From NCBI GenBank assembly GCA_963969395.1, contig OZ017799.1, forward strand, positions 22,012,501 through 22,076,500: a DNA stretch of 64,000 nt, given 5' to 3'. The translations under genes and the position numbers were made by a program. Within the stretch, counting starts at the first letter, position 1; every line of letters starts with the position of its first letter. Positions 26,279-36,109 of this stretch are shown here, piece by piece. Source of the stretch: Pseudoscleropodium purum (Eukaryota > Streptophyta > Bryopsida > Hypnales > Brachytheciaceae). The notes below the pieces were generated by a model. The model saw only the letters and a list, made by a program, of their open reading frames with translations. It did no database searches and had not been told where the DNA came from.

Positions 26279-28043
26279 TTAGGGAGCTGATCCTGTCTCC
26301 TATACTGACCCGTTACCAACAGCAACTCATCTATTCATATACGTGATTGGATTTATCAGCAAGTGCTGAATGCATGACTTGACTTAATTTCTCTGGCCAT
26401 TGATCTTTGAATGAAAATGGGGATCCTGTAATCAAAGACTCTCCACAGCTCTATATCATATGTGTCAAAATGCTTAAAAGTGACGCACTTATTGTCCTTT
26501 ACCTTCCTGGCTGTGAAAAGAATTGAAGCTTACTTCCTTTAAACCCGTCGAAAACCACGTCGTGACTATCACATTGAATGGCTCCTTGCTCTGTTGCTGC
26601 CAAGAAGCTCGTCGCACATGAAAACCCTAAAAATGTCCATGTACAAGTTTTTAAACCTGCGACCAGCACAATTTACAATCAGAACGGATTCCACCCAGAT
26701 TGACACAGATACAGTTAAGATAGGTTTTTGGAAAGCAGCCTCACAAGGTAGTAATCTATCATCCATCAATTTGATTTCTAAGTCCTCACCAGAGGCTCGC
26801 TGCAAATTCTCTAACGACTTGGGGTAATAATGTTCCCAAATCACAGAACGAGAACCAGTGCTTTGGTGAAGACATGGAGTAGCTTCAAATGTTGTCTGAA
26901 TTGCACCATTCCCTACAAGAAAGGAGCACGCTCGAACTGAAAAAAACATACACTACTGAACCACAAGGAAAGCGCAGAGTGCTCCATAAGCAAGAAACAT
27001 ATGGCAGACATGATGGAAAGGAGACAACCCTCGCACAAATCTGAATTAGGGTACTCTCCAATAAAAACGCAATAACCCCTAAAAGACCAAGAATTCATGG
27101 TTTCAGAATGATCAATTCTATTCACCATACTGTGAAAAGTAAAATCAGATGGAGCCAATGTTTTCAAATCACCAGAATCAGTGAAGAACATTGCATGTGT
27201 TGATCAAAAACATTGAAAAACTAGACAAGGAAAGTCCTCACATGCCCTACTCAAAACTGCTAAATAATACGTAAGGCTCAATTTCGACTTCTTGGTCGTT
27301 TAGGGGTTAACAGCAAAACGTTCCACGCAGGAATCAATATTTACTGAGAACAATTGGCAAATCCGGGTTAGAAAAGCACCGAAAAACACGTAAAAACAGA
27401 CCTCTCTTCTGGATCACGGACCGGATTATATTGGCCTCGCGAAAAATCGACGCGGTGGAAGCCCAGGCTCCTCCTGAGCACAGAAGTCTTCTTGCAACTC
27501 GCATTTCCCGCAAGGAATACATACCGTACACCTCACTGCAACGTAAAACCTCGTACAGAGGTCAAACGACCACGATTCTCTGTGACAACATACAGCAGCA
27601 TCTGCCCATACATCATTGTGGTTGCCGCAACCTGAAGCATCTTAATCATGGCGACCTCGCCACGATTCCCTAGATCTTCGGCTTCAGGACCACAGGTAGT
27701 CGAAGCCAGGGCTGAAATGTCTTTCTCCAAAGTGCGCACAGGCTGGCCTTCTTCCCCAAACACATGTGATTCGCTGTAAAGCCTACTGTGGCCAGGTACA
27801 ACCCTAATCTCGGGAGTTGGGACCGTGCATGGGTGTGAAGAGGGGCAAGGTAAGCAGCAATCTGAGTGATGTTTGGTCATCCCAAGGGACTTAAGCCGTT
27901 AGGGACCTGACCTAATCTCCTACATGGAGCCCTGTTACCAACTGTAAATCATTTACTCATACACTTGGCTGGACATATCTAGCAACTGGTGTAAGCTTGC
28001 CTGGTTAAATGTCTCAGGTCATGATCTCTGAATGGACATGGCG
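26279..28043. repeat. Direct duplication, 145-bp arms 1.6 kb apart
   Basis: Segments 26279-26424 and 27899-28043 are clearly related. Both start TTAGGGA.CTGA and share GTTACCAAC, CATTTACTCATA/CATCTATTCATA and TGATCTTTGAATG/TGATCTCTGAATG. They are too diverged for a recent event and their flanks do not match well. They suggest a decayed local duplication or two copies of a dispersed repeat. Confidence 0.65.
27076..27306. mobile_element. 231-bp miniature inverted-repeat element flanked by ATAA/TTAA
   Basis: The left end reads CCCCTAAAAGACCAAGAA. The reverse complement of the right end reads CCCCTAAACGACCAAGAA, a 17/18 match. Flanking tetramers are ATAA (27072-27075) and TTAA (27307-27310). The interior has no ORF of its own. 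The ends place it with the larger TTAA-flanked elements of this window. Confidence 0.75.
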
Positions 28044-29104
28044 TTGTCTACGGTTTTTCAGTAGTGATCTACGACCTCCCACTTGGAGCAATTGCACACG
28101 AAATCCATGCATTGTGATTCAAAAATTCGATCTCAAGAAAGTTTGGGTCTTGTACCTACCGTGATCTTTCAAGAGCTCGATTCTGATCTTTCAAGTATCA
28201 CTTTCTAACAGATGCTAAAACGATTGATGTAATGCAAATAACATCCTCTACCTTAGAAAGAAACTGATGTGAAGACGATTCATGGCTGGAAGCATTCCCA
28301 GTGGTGAAAGTGAATGTTTCGGATTTCGTGTGTTTCTTCTCTGTTTCTGCGACGAGTCGCATTCTGCATTAACTATGGTGATTATCTTGTGGCTGAAAGA
28401 GACGAGGAAGCAATCGAGGCGAGAGTGCTCTAAGAACTGGAGCAAGACTAATGTTGAAGATATAACAGCATTGAACTTGAATAATTAGAATGTCATTGTA
28501 TCGTAGGCATACATCAACAAAACCCTCAAATACTTCAAAGATTATTCAGAGAACCATTGCAATTGAAAGCATGAAATCGACCTGGGAAGCTCAAATGTGC
28601 CCCTCGGAATCGACAACAAAAAGACACCTCCAGAGAAACCCTAATACGCAGCTCAAACATAACCCCTAAAATTCTTCCTGTAGGCTCTACAATCTCCGAT
28701 CCTCTTCCTCCATATCATTCTTTTGCAGTTGTAAGAACGCACCCTCCTCCACAATAGATTACAACAACACTCTGACATTCATTGTACTAGAGCATGTACA
28801 GTGCGTCTTCTGGTCTTTTCTGGTAACTTCTGGCGCCTCCCATGGCTTGTGCACAGAAAGAATTCGGATGTTATGTACTCCTATCAATCACCTAAGTTGA
28901 AATTCTGATCATACACAAACAAATGGGAAAACTCAATTCTCCATTCCAAAGTCCAATTCTCCAACCTGAACCCAAAACCCTAATGCAGGCTGGCTCCCTG
29001 TCCTGTTCCAATTCCACCATCCCAAACATGCGCGCTCTGTGCTGATTATAATACAACACAAAAGAAATCATGCCGTTTTGGCAATTTCCTCCAACATCTG
29101 CTGC

Positions 29105-29530
29105 TTACCATCGAGAAAGAGCTAAGTAACTGTGTATACCTCCAAAACAGTGCAGATTCAACACGGCAGCTCCGTCCTCAGCTTGCCAGCCCTGCAGTTG
29201 ACAGCCGCCCCGTGTTGACCTTGTGCAACCTAGAATAAGAAGATGAATTATTTGGACCAGTGTGAATGAATGAAGAGTCTGTTGAGTTCCTTGCTGCCCG
29301 TGCCCATGTGCCGCACATTGGGTAAAGGCATATAATATTTTTCCCGAAGACGATGAATTTCCCATGCGGAGTGCAACGTAATTTAAGTTATTTAAACAAC
29401 CACCAAGACTAAGATAGTCTCTTTGCGAGTCTTGCGTCATCAACTCAGCAGCAGCGCTCCGTTTCTTCGATCATTCTCCAGTTGTGCAGATTCGTGGACC
29501 TGAAGACTGCAGCAGTGTGTACAAGTAAGC
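29105..29530. promoter_or_regulatory. Promoter-like stretch with possible leader donor
   Basis: Sequence around 29440-29525 is GC-richer and resembles a plant leader (TCAGCAGCAGCGCTCCG, then a possible donor ACAAGTAAGC near 29520-29529). The 112-codon minus-strand ORF here has no family features. No coding exon could be tied to it. Confidence 0.25.
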
Positions 29531-29584
29531 AGATCTTTCACGGTTGAGGGAGGGTTGGTACTCCAGCTGCTGTCCTTTGGACAT

Positions 29585-29824
29585 CTACCTTCGCTGGTTG
29601 TTGGCCAAAGCTTTGATGTTTGTCAACTTTGATACCTCCTCCCATCTTTTTCCTTTGATGGTGGGGGCAACTTTTGGGTGAAAACCAATCATGGATGTTA
29701 TGATATTTGATATTTTGATGACAGGGTTGACAGCAGAAGAGAGCTGTAGGTACAGATTAGATTCGTTTGCCTTAATACCTAAGTTACTCAGTCCCTGATT
29801 GATGCCTACTGTAAAGTATTGCAT
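29585..29824 (-). other. Short unidentified ORF, possibly an exon
   Basis: 79 codons reading, for example, KVAPTIKGKRWEEVSKL. Amino-acid use looks protein-like, but there is no homologous family I recognise and no clear splice partner. It may be a gene fragment or chance. Confidence 0.2.
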
Positions 29825-31249
29825 GTTTCGTTGCTTGACAGACTGGGACGAGAGGCGCAGGAGAAACTTGGGTCTCTTTTTGAGGCTAGCTTAGAGTGTG
29901 ATTGAAGAGTGTGATATGTTAGTTTTCCAGTCTGGGTCCCTCTGCTTTCCACTTGGGCGCAAGACATGAATTTTTTTTTTTAATTTTTTAATTTTTAAAA
30001 AGACTACTTGATCGATGTGGGACATTTTTATGCTCTTGGTCACTGAGAGGGCTCAAGAATCTGGATTTTCCTCCTTTGTTCCCACATCAGGAACTTGAGG
30101 GCATGTGAATACGAACGGTGCATTGAAACGTTATCAAGAGAATTTGGTGTCAACCTTCGAGCCAACTTAGTATCAAAGTGATTAGGAAAATGACACTAAA
30201 ATGGCCTCGGCTATGAGAATGGCATCAAAACAATGTGGCCCCACTTTTCTAATGCAAGAGTAAAGTTGACCTTAGTGTTGACAAGATTAGGGTTCATCCC
30301 CCTATGAGATTAAGAAAATTGCCTATGAAAGTTATTCTAACACTCAACTGAGCAGTAAAAAATTGTCACAAGAATCAAATATTAGTCTCTTTTTGAAACC
30401 ATTATGAACTAAGAGTTTTGTTTGTTTGGGACTACGCCTCATATTGTGTACTCCATATTAGGGTTCATAAGATATGCATTAAAATATTGGGATTCATTTT
30501 GGAGTTATTTATTTACATCATTTTGCATTTTGCATCATAGTATTGGAGGCTCAATAGTTATACACAATTGTTTTTTCTAGAGTAATACAATGCTAAAATG
30601 AGATCCTCAAAGTAAAATATTACTTTTCTAATGGAAGAAATTGCCAAAAAAAACGTCTCAGATTTTGAGATGACATTAATAAACAGTTTATGTATATAAA
30701 GGTGCATAAATGACTCCTTTATCTATATTCTTCAATTCCTTCTATGTAATTATGTTGCCCTATGAATTTGAAAATTAAATAAATAAAACACTATTTTTTA
30801 CACATCTTGCTCTCAACCTTGCTCTACAATGGACTCACAAGCTTTCATATGACTAGGAGAATAGAATAAAAAAACAAGAGGAATTCAAAGGATGACTTTA
30901 TGGGCAAAATAAAAAATCACAATGTACCATGTAAGAATAGTATTATATATAAGAATGTTACACGGGCACAACAAAAAATTTTGCAAAACAAGAAAAAATG
31001 TAAAATTACCAAGGTGCTAAGAGCAAAAGACCTTCCTCCAAGAAGATGGAAAGTAATCAATATCATATTTAAGATATGAAAAAATTTGACTAACTATAAA
31101 TAGAAACTTTGTCTATGTACCCACTATTTATGAATGCCAAAGTTACACTAAATTCAATTTAGGATATATGAAGAAATAAAATATATTTTGTTAGAATAAA
31201 GGAAGAAGAAACTAAATTTAAGGCCAAATACAACCACTCTGCCATTTAA

Positions 31250-32242
31250 CCTCTAAAGGAACATTGTCCCCTTGAGGGATGATTTGGAATTCAAGTAGGT
31301 TCCTATAAGCTGAATTTTTATTTGATTATTATTTTTAACTTTTTAAAGATGTTTAGTTTTGCAAGAGCTTTGTAAATATATAATTTTTGTTTCAATCCAA
31401 TGCTAGGTGAAGGAATTATAGGTTGGTTTAGGTAGAATTCAACTTAAAGGATAGGCTAGACTACCAATATTTGATTGATTGAAGCAAGGGACAAATGCAC
31501 AAGATGTACTACCCTAGTTAGAAGGACGAAGGCTAGGGTGGGCAAAGGGCGAAGGGTAGAAAACAAACTAAGAACATAGGTGAAGGATAAGGAACAAATT
31601 GGAAACACAAGGTGAATCCATTTTCCAAAGGTTGCCTATAGCCTTTGCTCATATATTATTCACATAATCTTTCTAAATTCTATAGAAAGTAGAGGATTTG
31701 TTTCTTTCCAAGATCTTTTTTTGGAACTTGTAAAGCATAGAATATATCTTTCAATCCATTGTTCAGATTTACAAGTTTCGTAATTATGTATTGGAAAATG
31801 TGCTAAAAAAATTATGTTGTGCATTGTGAACTTTTGAACATTGTTGCATTGCAAGATTTTTTGGGATGTGCTCCATGTCTTTTTTTAGCTTGGAATGTTT
31901 GGGAGACATGACAAACATCATGTTGAGTATGCTAGATTTTTTAATTCAAAATTTGCTATGCAAAAAAATTCTACAATCATTGGTCAACAACATTTAAAAT
32001 TGTCAGGCATAGTGAAAAAAAAACCTAGCTTTCCCTTCAATGCTAATATCTTTCAATCCATATTGTCAAATATCATGAAATTTTCACCGCTTTTTCTTCT
32101 ACAAGTCTAATACAAGATTCTGTTGTTGCATTTATTTATTTTTAAACATTTTGGTTAAAAACTTCAGTGACTGTTGCAGTGACTGTTGCATTAGGGGCAA
32201 TTTTGAGTGACTTTTCACAGAATGGCCTTGGTGCTTTATGGG
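31250..32242 (+). mobile_element. TTAA-type element, about 993 bp, diverged right end
   Basis: The left end CCTCTAAAGGAACATTGTCC follows TTAA (31246-31249) and aligns with the left end of 5128-6055, including CAAGTTCCTAT. The right end reads GCTTTATGGG followed by TCGA, a decayed TTAA. The inner GCTAATATCTTTCAATCCAT block is shared with the other copies. ORFs inside are chance. Confidence 0.65.
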
Positions 32243-32656
32243 TCGAGAAATGCAAAGAAGGCATAAACAACAACCAATCAATTACCCTAATTAATTAAAA
32301 CAATTTAAAGAGGAGGTTTGGAAGGGTTGAAAAAGACAATTTCAGTGCTATGGATGAAGATCCCGAAGCTTATCCCAAGGAGGAGGGCGCCACACTCCAA
32401 AGGTCAATGCCCTAGCTGGCCTTGTAGAGTCTCTAAAACCCTAACTCAAGGTGCACGTCTGCCTCACTCATGCTGTGAAAGATTAAACTTTTTGTATAGT
32501 GGGGATTTTTTTAATGCAATGGTTCTTTCTATTTGTAAGAAAATTAAATTTAAAAGAATAAAAACTTTCAGCAAAACTATATATATAAAAAAGAAAATTG
32601 TCCTCAAGGTAAGGGTAGTGAGGTACTGCAGATTATTTCACACATAAGAAAATTAC

Positions 32657-32829
32657 AGAAGCTTTTTGCATCCGCCACGCCCTCCTTGCCCTGGCTAATC
32701 TCACTGGTAATGGCTTTCATGAGCATTTCATCACCACCGCCTACGTCCATAGCCTTTACTTTAGAGCTTTTAATCTGTTTGCAGATTCTCTTCATTGCTA
32801 CTCTAGTCACGTAGCCGGAGATAGAACCC
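32657..32829 (-). other. Orphan exon-like segment, 57 codons
   Basis: On the minus strand a strong acceptor (TTTTTTCTGTAG, AG at 32830-32831) opens a stop-free frame containing GYVTRVAMKRICKQIK and AITSEISQGKEGVADAKSF, and a possible donor GTAATT follows at 32656. Composition is clearly protein-like, with basic then acidic helical character. I do not recognise the family. It could be a real exon of a gene with large introns, or a captured fragment. No partner exons were found nearby. Confidence 0.35.
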
Positions 32830-32870
32830 CTACAGAAAAAACGAACCTCTGATGCTCCGTTTCAGTTCAA

Positions 32871-33120
32871 GTAGGGTGCTCTAAAAGTGACCCTGCTCTA
32901 AAAGCGACCTCTAACACAAAAGTGCATTTTACTTTCTTCAATGTACATTTCAGGAGGTGGTCACTTTTAGTGGTAGTTTCAACTTCAAAAATTCGTAACT
33001 AATCTCACAAAGGTTCAAAATATATGAAATGACTTGGGTTAGAGGTCCATTCCATTTTTCTTCCTATGAAAGTTTACTATAAATCGTTTCAAAGAGTTTC
33101 ACTTCCCCCTAAATGCAATC
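32871..33120 (+). repeat. Dispersed repeat, copy 1 (pair with 50033-50292)
   Basis: It starts GTAGGGTGCTCTAAAAGTGA and runs to CCTAAATGCAATC, matching 50033-50292 in the same order with moderate divergence. CTAAAAGYGACC phrases recur within it. Non-coding, mobile-element type unknown. Confidence 0.75.
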
Positions 33121-33894
33121 ACAGCTCTTAAAAGGTCGCTTGAAGTGTAGACTATCTTACTCACTTGTGGTTTAAATCTTTTATAATAACTTCTAAATGC
33201 CCAACCAACATGTATGGTCGATCTGAAATTTTAGGCTCATTTTAGTGTGGGTAGTTAAATTCTTTTGACTCTTCTTATGAAAAAACAACTATTTGAGTAG
33301 TTTTGAAGGTTATTTAACTATTGAAAACTTTTATTTTTCACTTAAAAAGGTAAACATTTGATTTTTGAGAGGTCTCCAAAGTCATGTATGTCCATGAGTG
33401 GGAGAGTAAAGCTTGCTAATTTTACTTCATTTCTTGACTTTGAGCAAAGTTTGTCAATTTCACTTGATTTGAGATCTAGAAACTTGTACTTTTTCATTTG
33501 CTTTGAAAATGGCCCCAATGGAAAGAATAATGTCTTTTCATGATTTTCACCTTTGAAAATTTAAACATGTAAGTGTTCATTTGGAGTTATTTGTTATTTA
33601 TACTTATAAAAAAAATTGCATCTCAACAATTGCAAGGTGGATTGTGTAATGAATTTGATGGGGTTTCATGTGAAATTAAATTTTTTGAAAATTCATTTTA
33701 GTGTGCTAACACAATTTGTAGTTGTTTTGTTCACCTCCAATCCCAAAAAACTTCTCCATGCAAATTTCTTGAAACATTGTGGAAAGGGATAATATACTAA
33801 AAATAGAAAACATACATTCCTCTTGCTATAATCTCACAACTCTTATGCAATTTTGTACTCAAAATTAATAAGCATACTAATAAGCAAACTCTTT

Positions 33895-34118
33895 CCCTAC
33901 AAGAAAAAGGGGTGTTTAAAATGAGTTTTTAAATATAGTGTTAGACATAAGATTATAAGAAATCACCTTTAAGGAGAATTTTTGTAAAAATTTACTACAA
34001 ATCCATGTGTTTCTAGTAATATTTTGCTAAGAATCTCCTTATAGGTAATTACTTATAATCTTATGCCTAGGACTATACTTTAAAAACTCAATTAAAACAC
34101 CTTTTTCCTCTTATAGTG
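33895..34118. mobile_element. 224-bp CACTA-type foldback element with TTT duplication
   Basis: The left end CCCTACAAGAAAAAGG and right end CCTTTTTCCTCTTATAGTG variant are CACTA-like. Flanking TTT triplets (33892-33894 and 34119-34121) fit a 3-bp duplication. Almost the whole element folds back: GAGTTTTTAAA, CATAAGATTATAAG and AAGGAGA each occur in both orientations. Non-autonomous. Confidence 0.8.
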
Positions 34119-34230
34119 TTTAAACATCTACATGGTTAAATTTTGAAGGAAAAAAATTTGCTTCATTGGAGATAACTATAAGGCTATGCTCTTTTTTTCT
34201 AGTGAAAATACACTTGAAAAGGCTTGGGCT

Positions 34231-34242
34231 TTTAGGGGTTAA
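34231..34242. mobile_element. Isolated TTAA-type element end
   Basis: TTTAGGGG (34231-34238) followed by TTAA is a right-end sequence of the TTAA family, reverse-complementing to CCCCTAAAAGCCCAAG. No matching left end was found upstream, so only a terminal fragment is claimed. Confidence 0.4.
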
Positions 34243-35168
34243 TAAAGTGAGACAACCCATTGTCCCATTAGTACTACCACCCTTCTTATCTCTACCTTGA
34301 GCTCCACCTTCATCTACCATCAATGTATATTTCCCCTTTGAAATGTACCCTTACTCAATTTATAGCAAATAAAAAATTTAGCCTTCATGTAAAGGAGACA
34401 ATTATCACAATGAATTTTGAAGGCAAGTGATATTCAAAGCAAGCTTCGTGAATTTAGAAAAGTGCCTTTAGAGGTTTAGCAAAATGGCTTTTAAAAGAAT
34501 ATTTTATTGCAGAGGAAATTTTCATTCCTTATAGCCATATCACAAGACAAAATAGAGTATAAAAATACTTCTATAGAGTATCTTGACTCATGAATATGTG
34601 TAAATGAAAAATAGTCAAAATATTTGTTGGTCACTTGTGAGGTTGTATAACCCCTTGTGAAAAAAAAATCAATTTTATGTCATCTTAAACTGATGAGGAG
34701 AGTATATTAAATGAGAAAATTAATAGGACTTAGTGGAAGAATGATAGAGAATACCTCTTCAATTAGACCCAATATACATGGTATACATGGCATGAATAAG
34801 TTTTCCTTGTCTTTTTTCATAAACTTTCAAGACACAAGGTAGTGTATACACAAAATCAACAAAATAAGAAAACGGATAAAGTATAGGAAAATTTTACATG
34901 TAGGGGTATCAAATGTGTTTAATGTGTCAATTTTAGGTACATTGTTAGTTTTGGATATACTTACCTCATCCTATAGAGGAACATTTGTATCTTCATTGCC
35001 AGGTTTGCCATTTGACATCAAGTACTCTAACATCTTGCATATCTTTCTTATTGTTTTTCTATTGTAGAAGCCAATTGCAAAAGAAGCTCATATACAATTC
35101 TAAATATGAATTGCATTTTTCCATCAATAAACAAAATAAAATTGCATTTGTCCATATTGTTTGCTTAA

Positions 35169-36053
35169 CCCCTAAAGGACCAAGCTACATTTTTTGGCAA
35201 CATAGCAATTTTGGGCATCTTACTACAAGTAGAGTTTTAATTTTCTTTTGCTGAAATTTTCACACAACAATTTTCATAACTTTTCGATACATGGTTAAAA
35301 ATTTATTGTATAATTTAGTTTTTTTTCATCGGGTGGATAGTTTGAGTAGATTAAAAAAATCACTTTTTTCAAAAATAAAAATTTGAAATTGGTTTTCTAA
35401 AGTTATATATATGTGGAAAGTTTTGAATCATTTCATTTTGATCAATGAGTCAAAAGTTATGAGGAGTTTTAGTTGGTAGGCAATTATAGATTCTCTACTA
35501 TAAAATAAACTTTGAAGTCCTTAATCTTATTCAATTTTCAATAATTTTGAAAAAAATAAACCATGGGATGTAGATTGCTTATTAAAACATTGCAACCATT
35601 TGAATTGGTATTTTTCAATTCCATAACTAAATTATTAACAATTTAGTATTTTGATTCATTTTCACTTCTTTCAGTTTACTATATTTTTCCTATATGTTGC
35701 ATAGTTCTAAATGATCTAAAAATTTTCAAGCATGTATTTAAATTGCCTTGAAGAATTAATCCAAAGAGTTGCAACCATCTTGGACATTCATACAAATGTG
35801 ACCTTGTGAAGTGAAGCTATGTGTTTTTTTGCAAGGCCAAAAGAAAACTTTTTTGTCAATTCAAACGCTAATATCTTGCAATCTACACGGTGAATTTTTT
35901 TGAAATTTTTCCACATCTTTTCAAATTATTTTACTACTAGATTCAATGTTTCTATGTGTCCAAAATTATTTTTATTTTAAATTTTGTTACTTGTCCTAAA
36001 AATGACAATTTTGGTGCGTTTTAGGTGAAAACATAGTCAACGAACTTTAGGAG
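35169..36053 (+). mobile_element. TTAA-type element, 885 bp, both ends present
   Basis: TTAA lies on both sides (35165-35168 and 36054-36057). The left end is CCCCTAAAGGACC and the right end reverse-complements to CTCCTAAAG. The body matches 1-380 directly and 2883-3832 inverted. It is the clearest full-length reference copy of this subfamily. Non-coding. Confidence 0.8.
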
Positions 36054-36109
36054 TTAACTTGGGGCTTAACTTTGAAGAGAATTGGTATCTAATGGATGGA
36101 TTATGAACA

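Larger units (their letters stand above)
23167..27880 (-). other. Cluster of minus-strand protein-like ORFs, possible decayed or intron-rich gene
   Basis: Minus-strand ORFs follow one another at 27533-27880 (ends RGRLTSVRGFTLQ), 27334-27531 (a Met start with Arg/Ala/Ser-rich, transit-peptide-like residues), 26569-26949 (includes RSVIWEHYYPKSLENL), 25950-26279, 25527-25886 (hydrophobic, WWPTIFLLTVLVGYP), 24628-24972, 24258-24560, 23869-24162 and 23167-23487 (one hydrophobic segment near the C-terminus). GC is higher than in the flanks. With stop frequency this low a few such ORFs are expected by chance, and no frame joins them into a known family. A 231-bp mobile element and an internal duplication also sit inside. 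I do not offer a gene model. Confidence 0.25.
28044..31245. other. Gene-like composition grading into AT-rich intergenic DNA
   Basis: Up to about 29.9 kb composition stays gene-like, with only short ORFs and a lone CCCCTAAAATTC preceded by ATAA at 28659-28674. From 30 kb on it is AT-rich with nothing recognised. Confidence 0.4.

Noticed and set aside
26913..27191. 92-codon minus-strand ORF as a gene exon
   Set aside because: Its first half lies inside the 231-bp inverted-repeat element, so the reading frame is partly element sequence.
22000..29800. Integrated large DNA virus fragment
   Set aside because: ORFs are short, none carries a viral hallmark, and splice-like borders are present.
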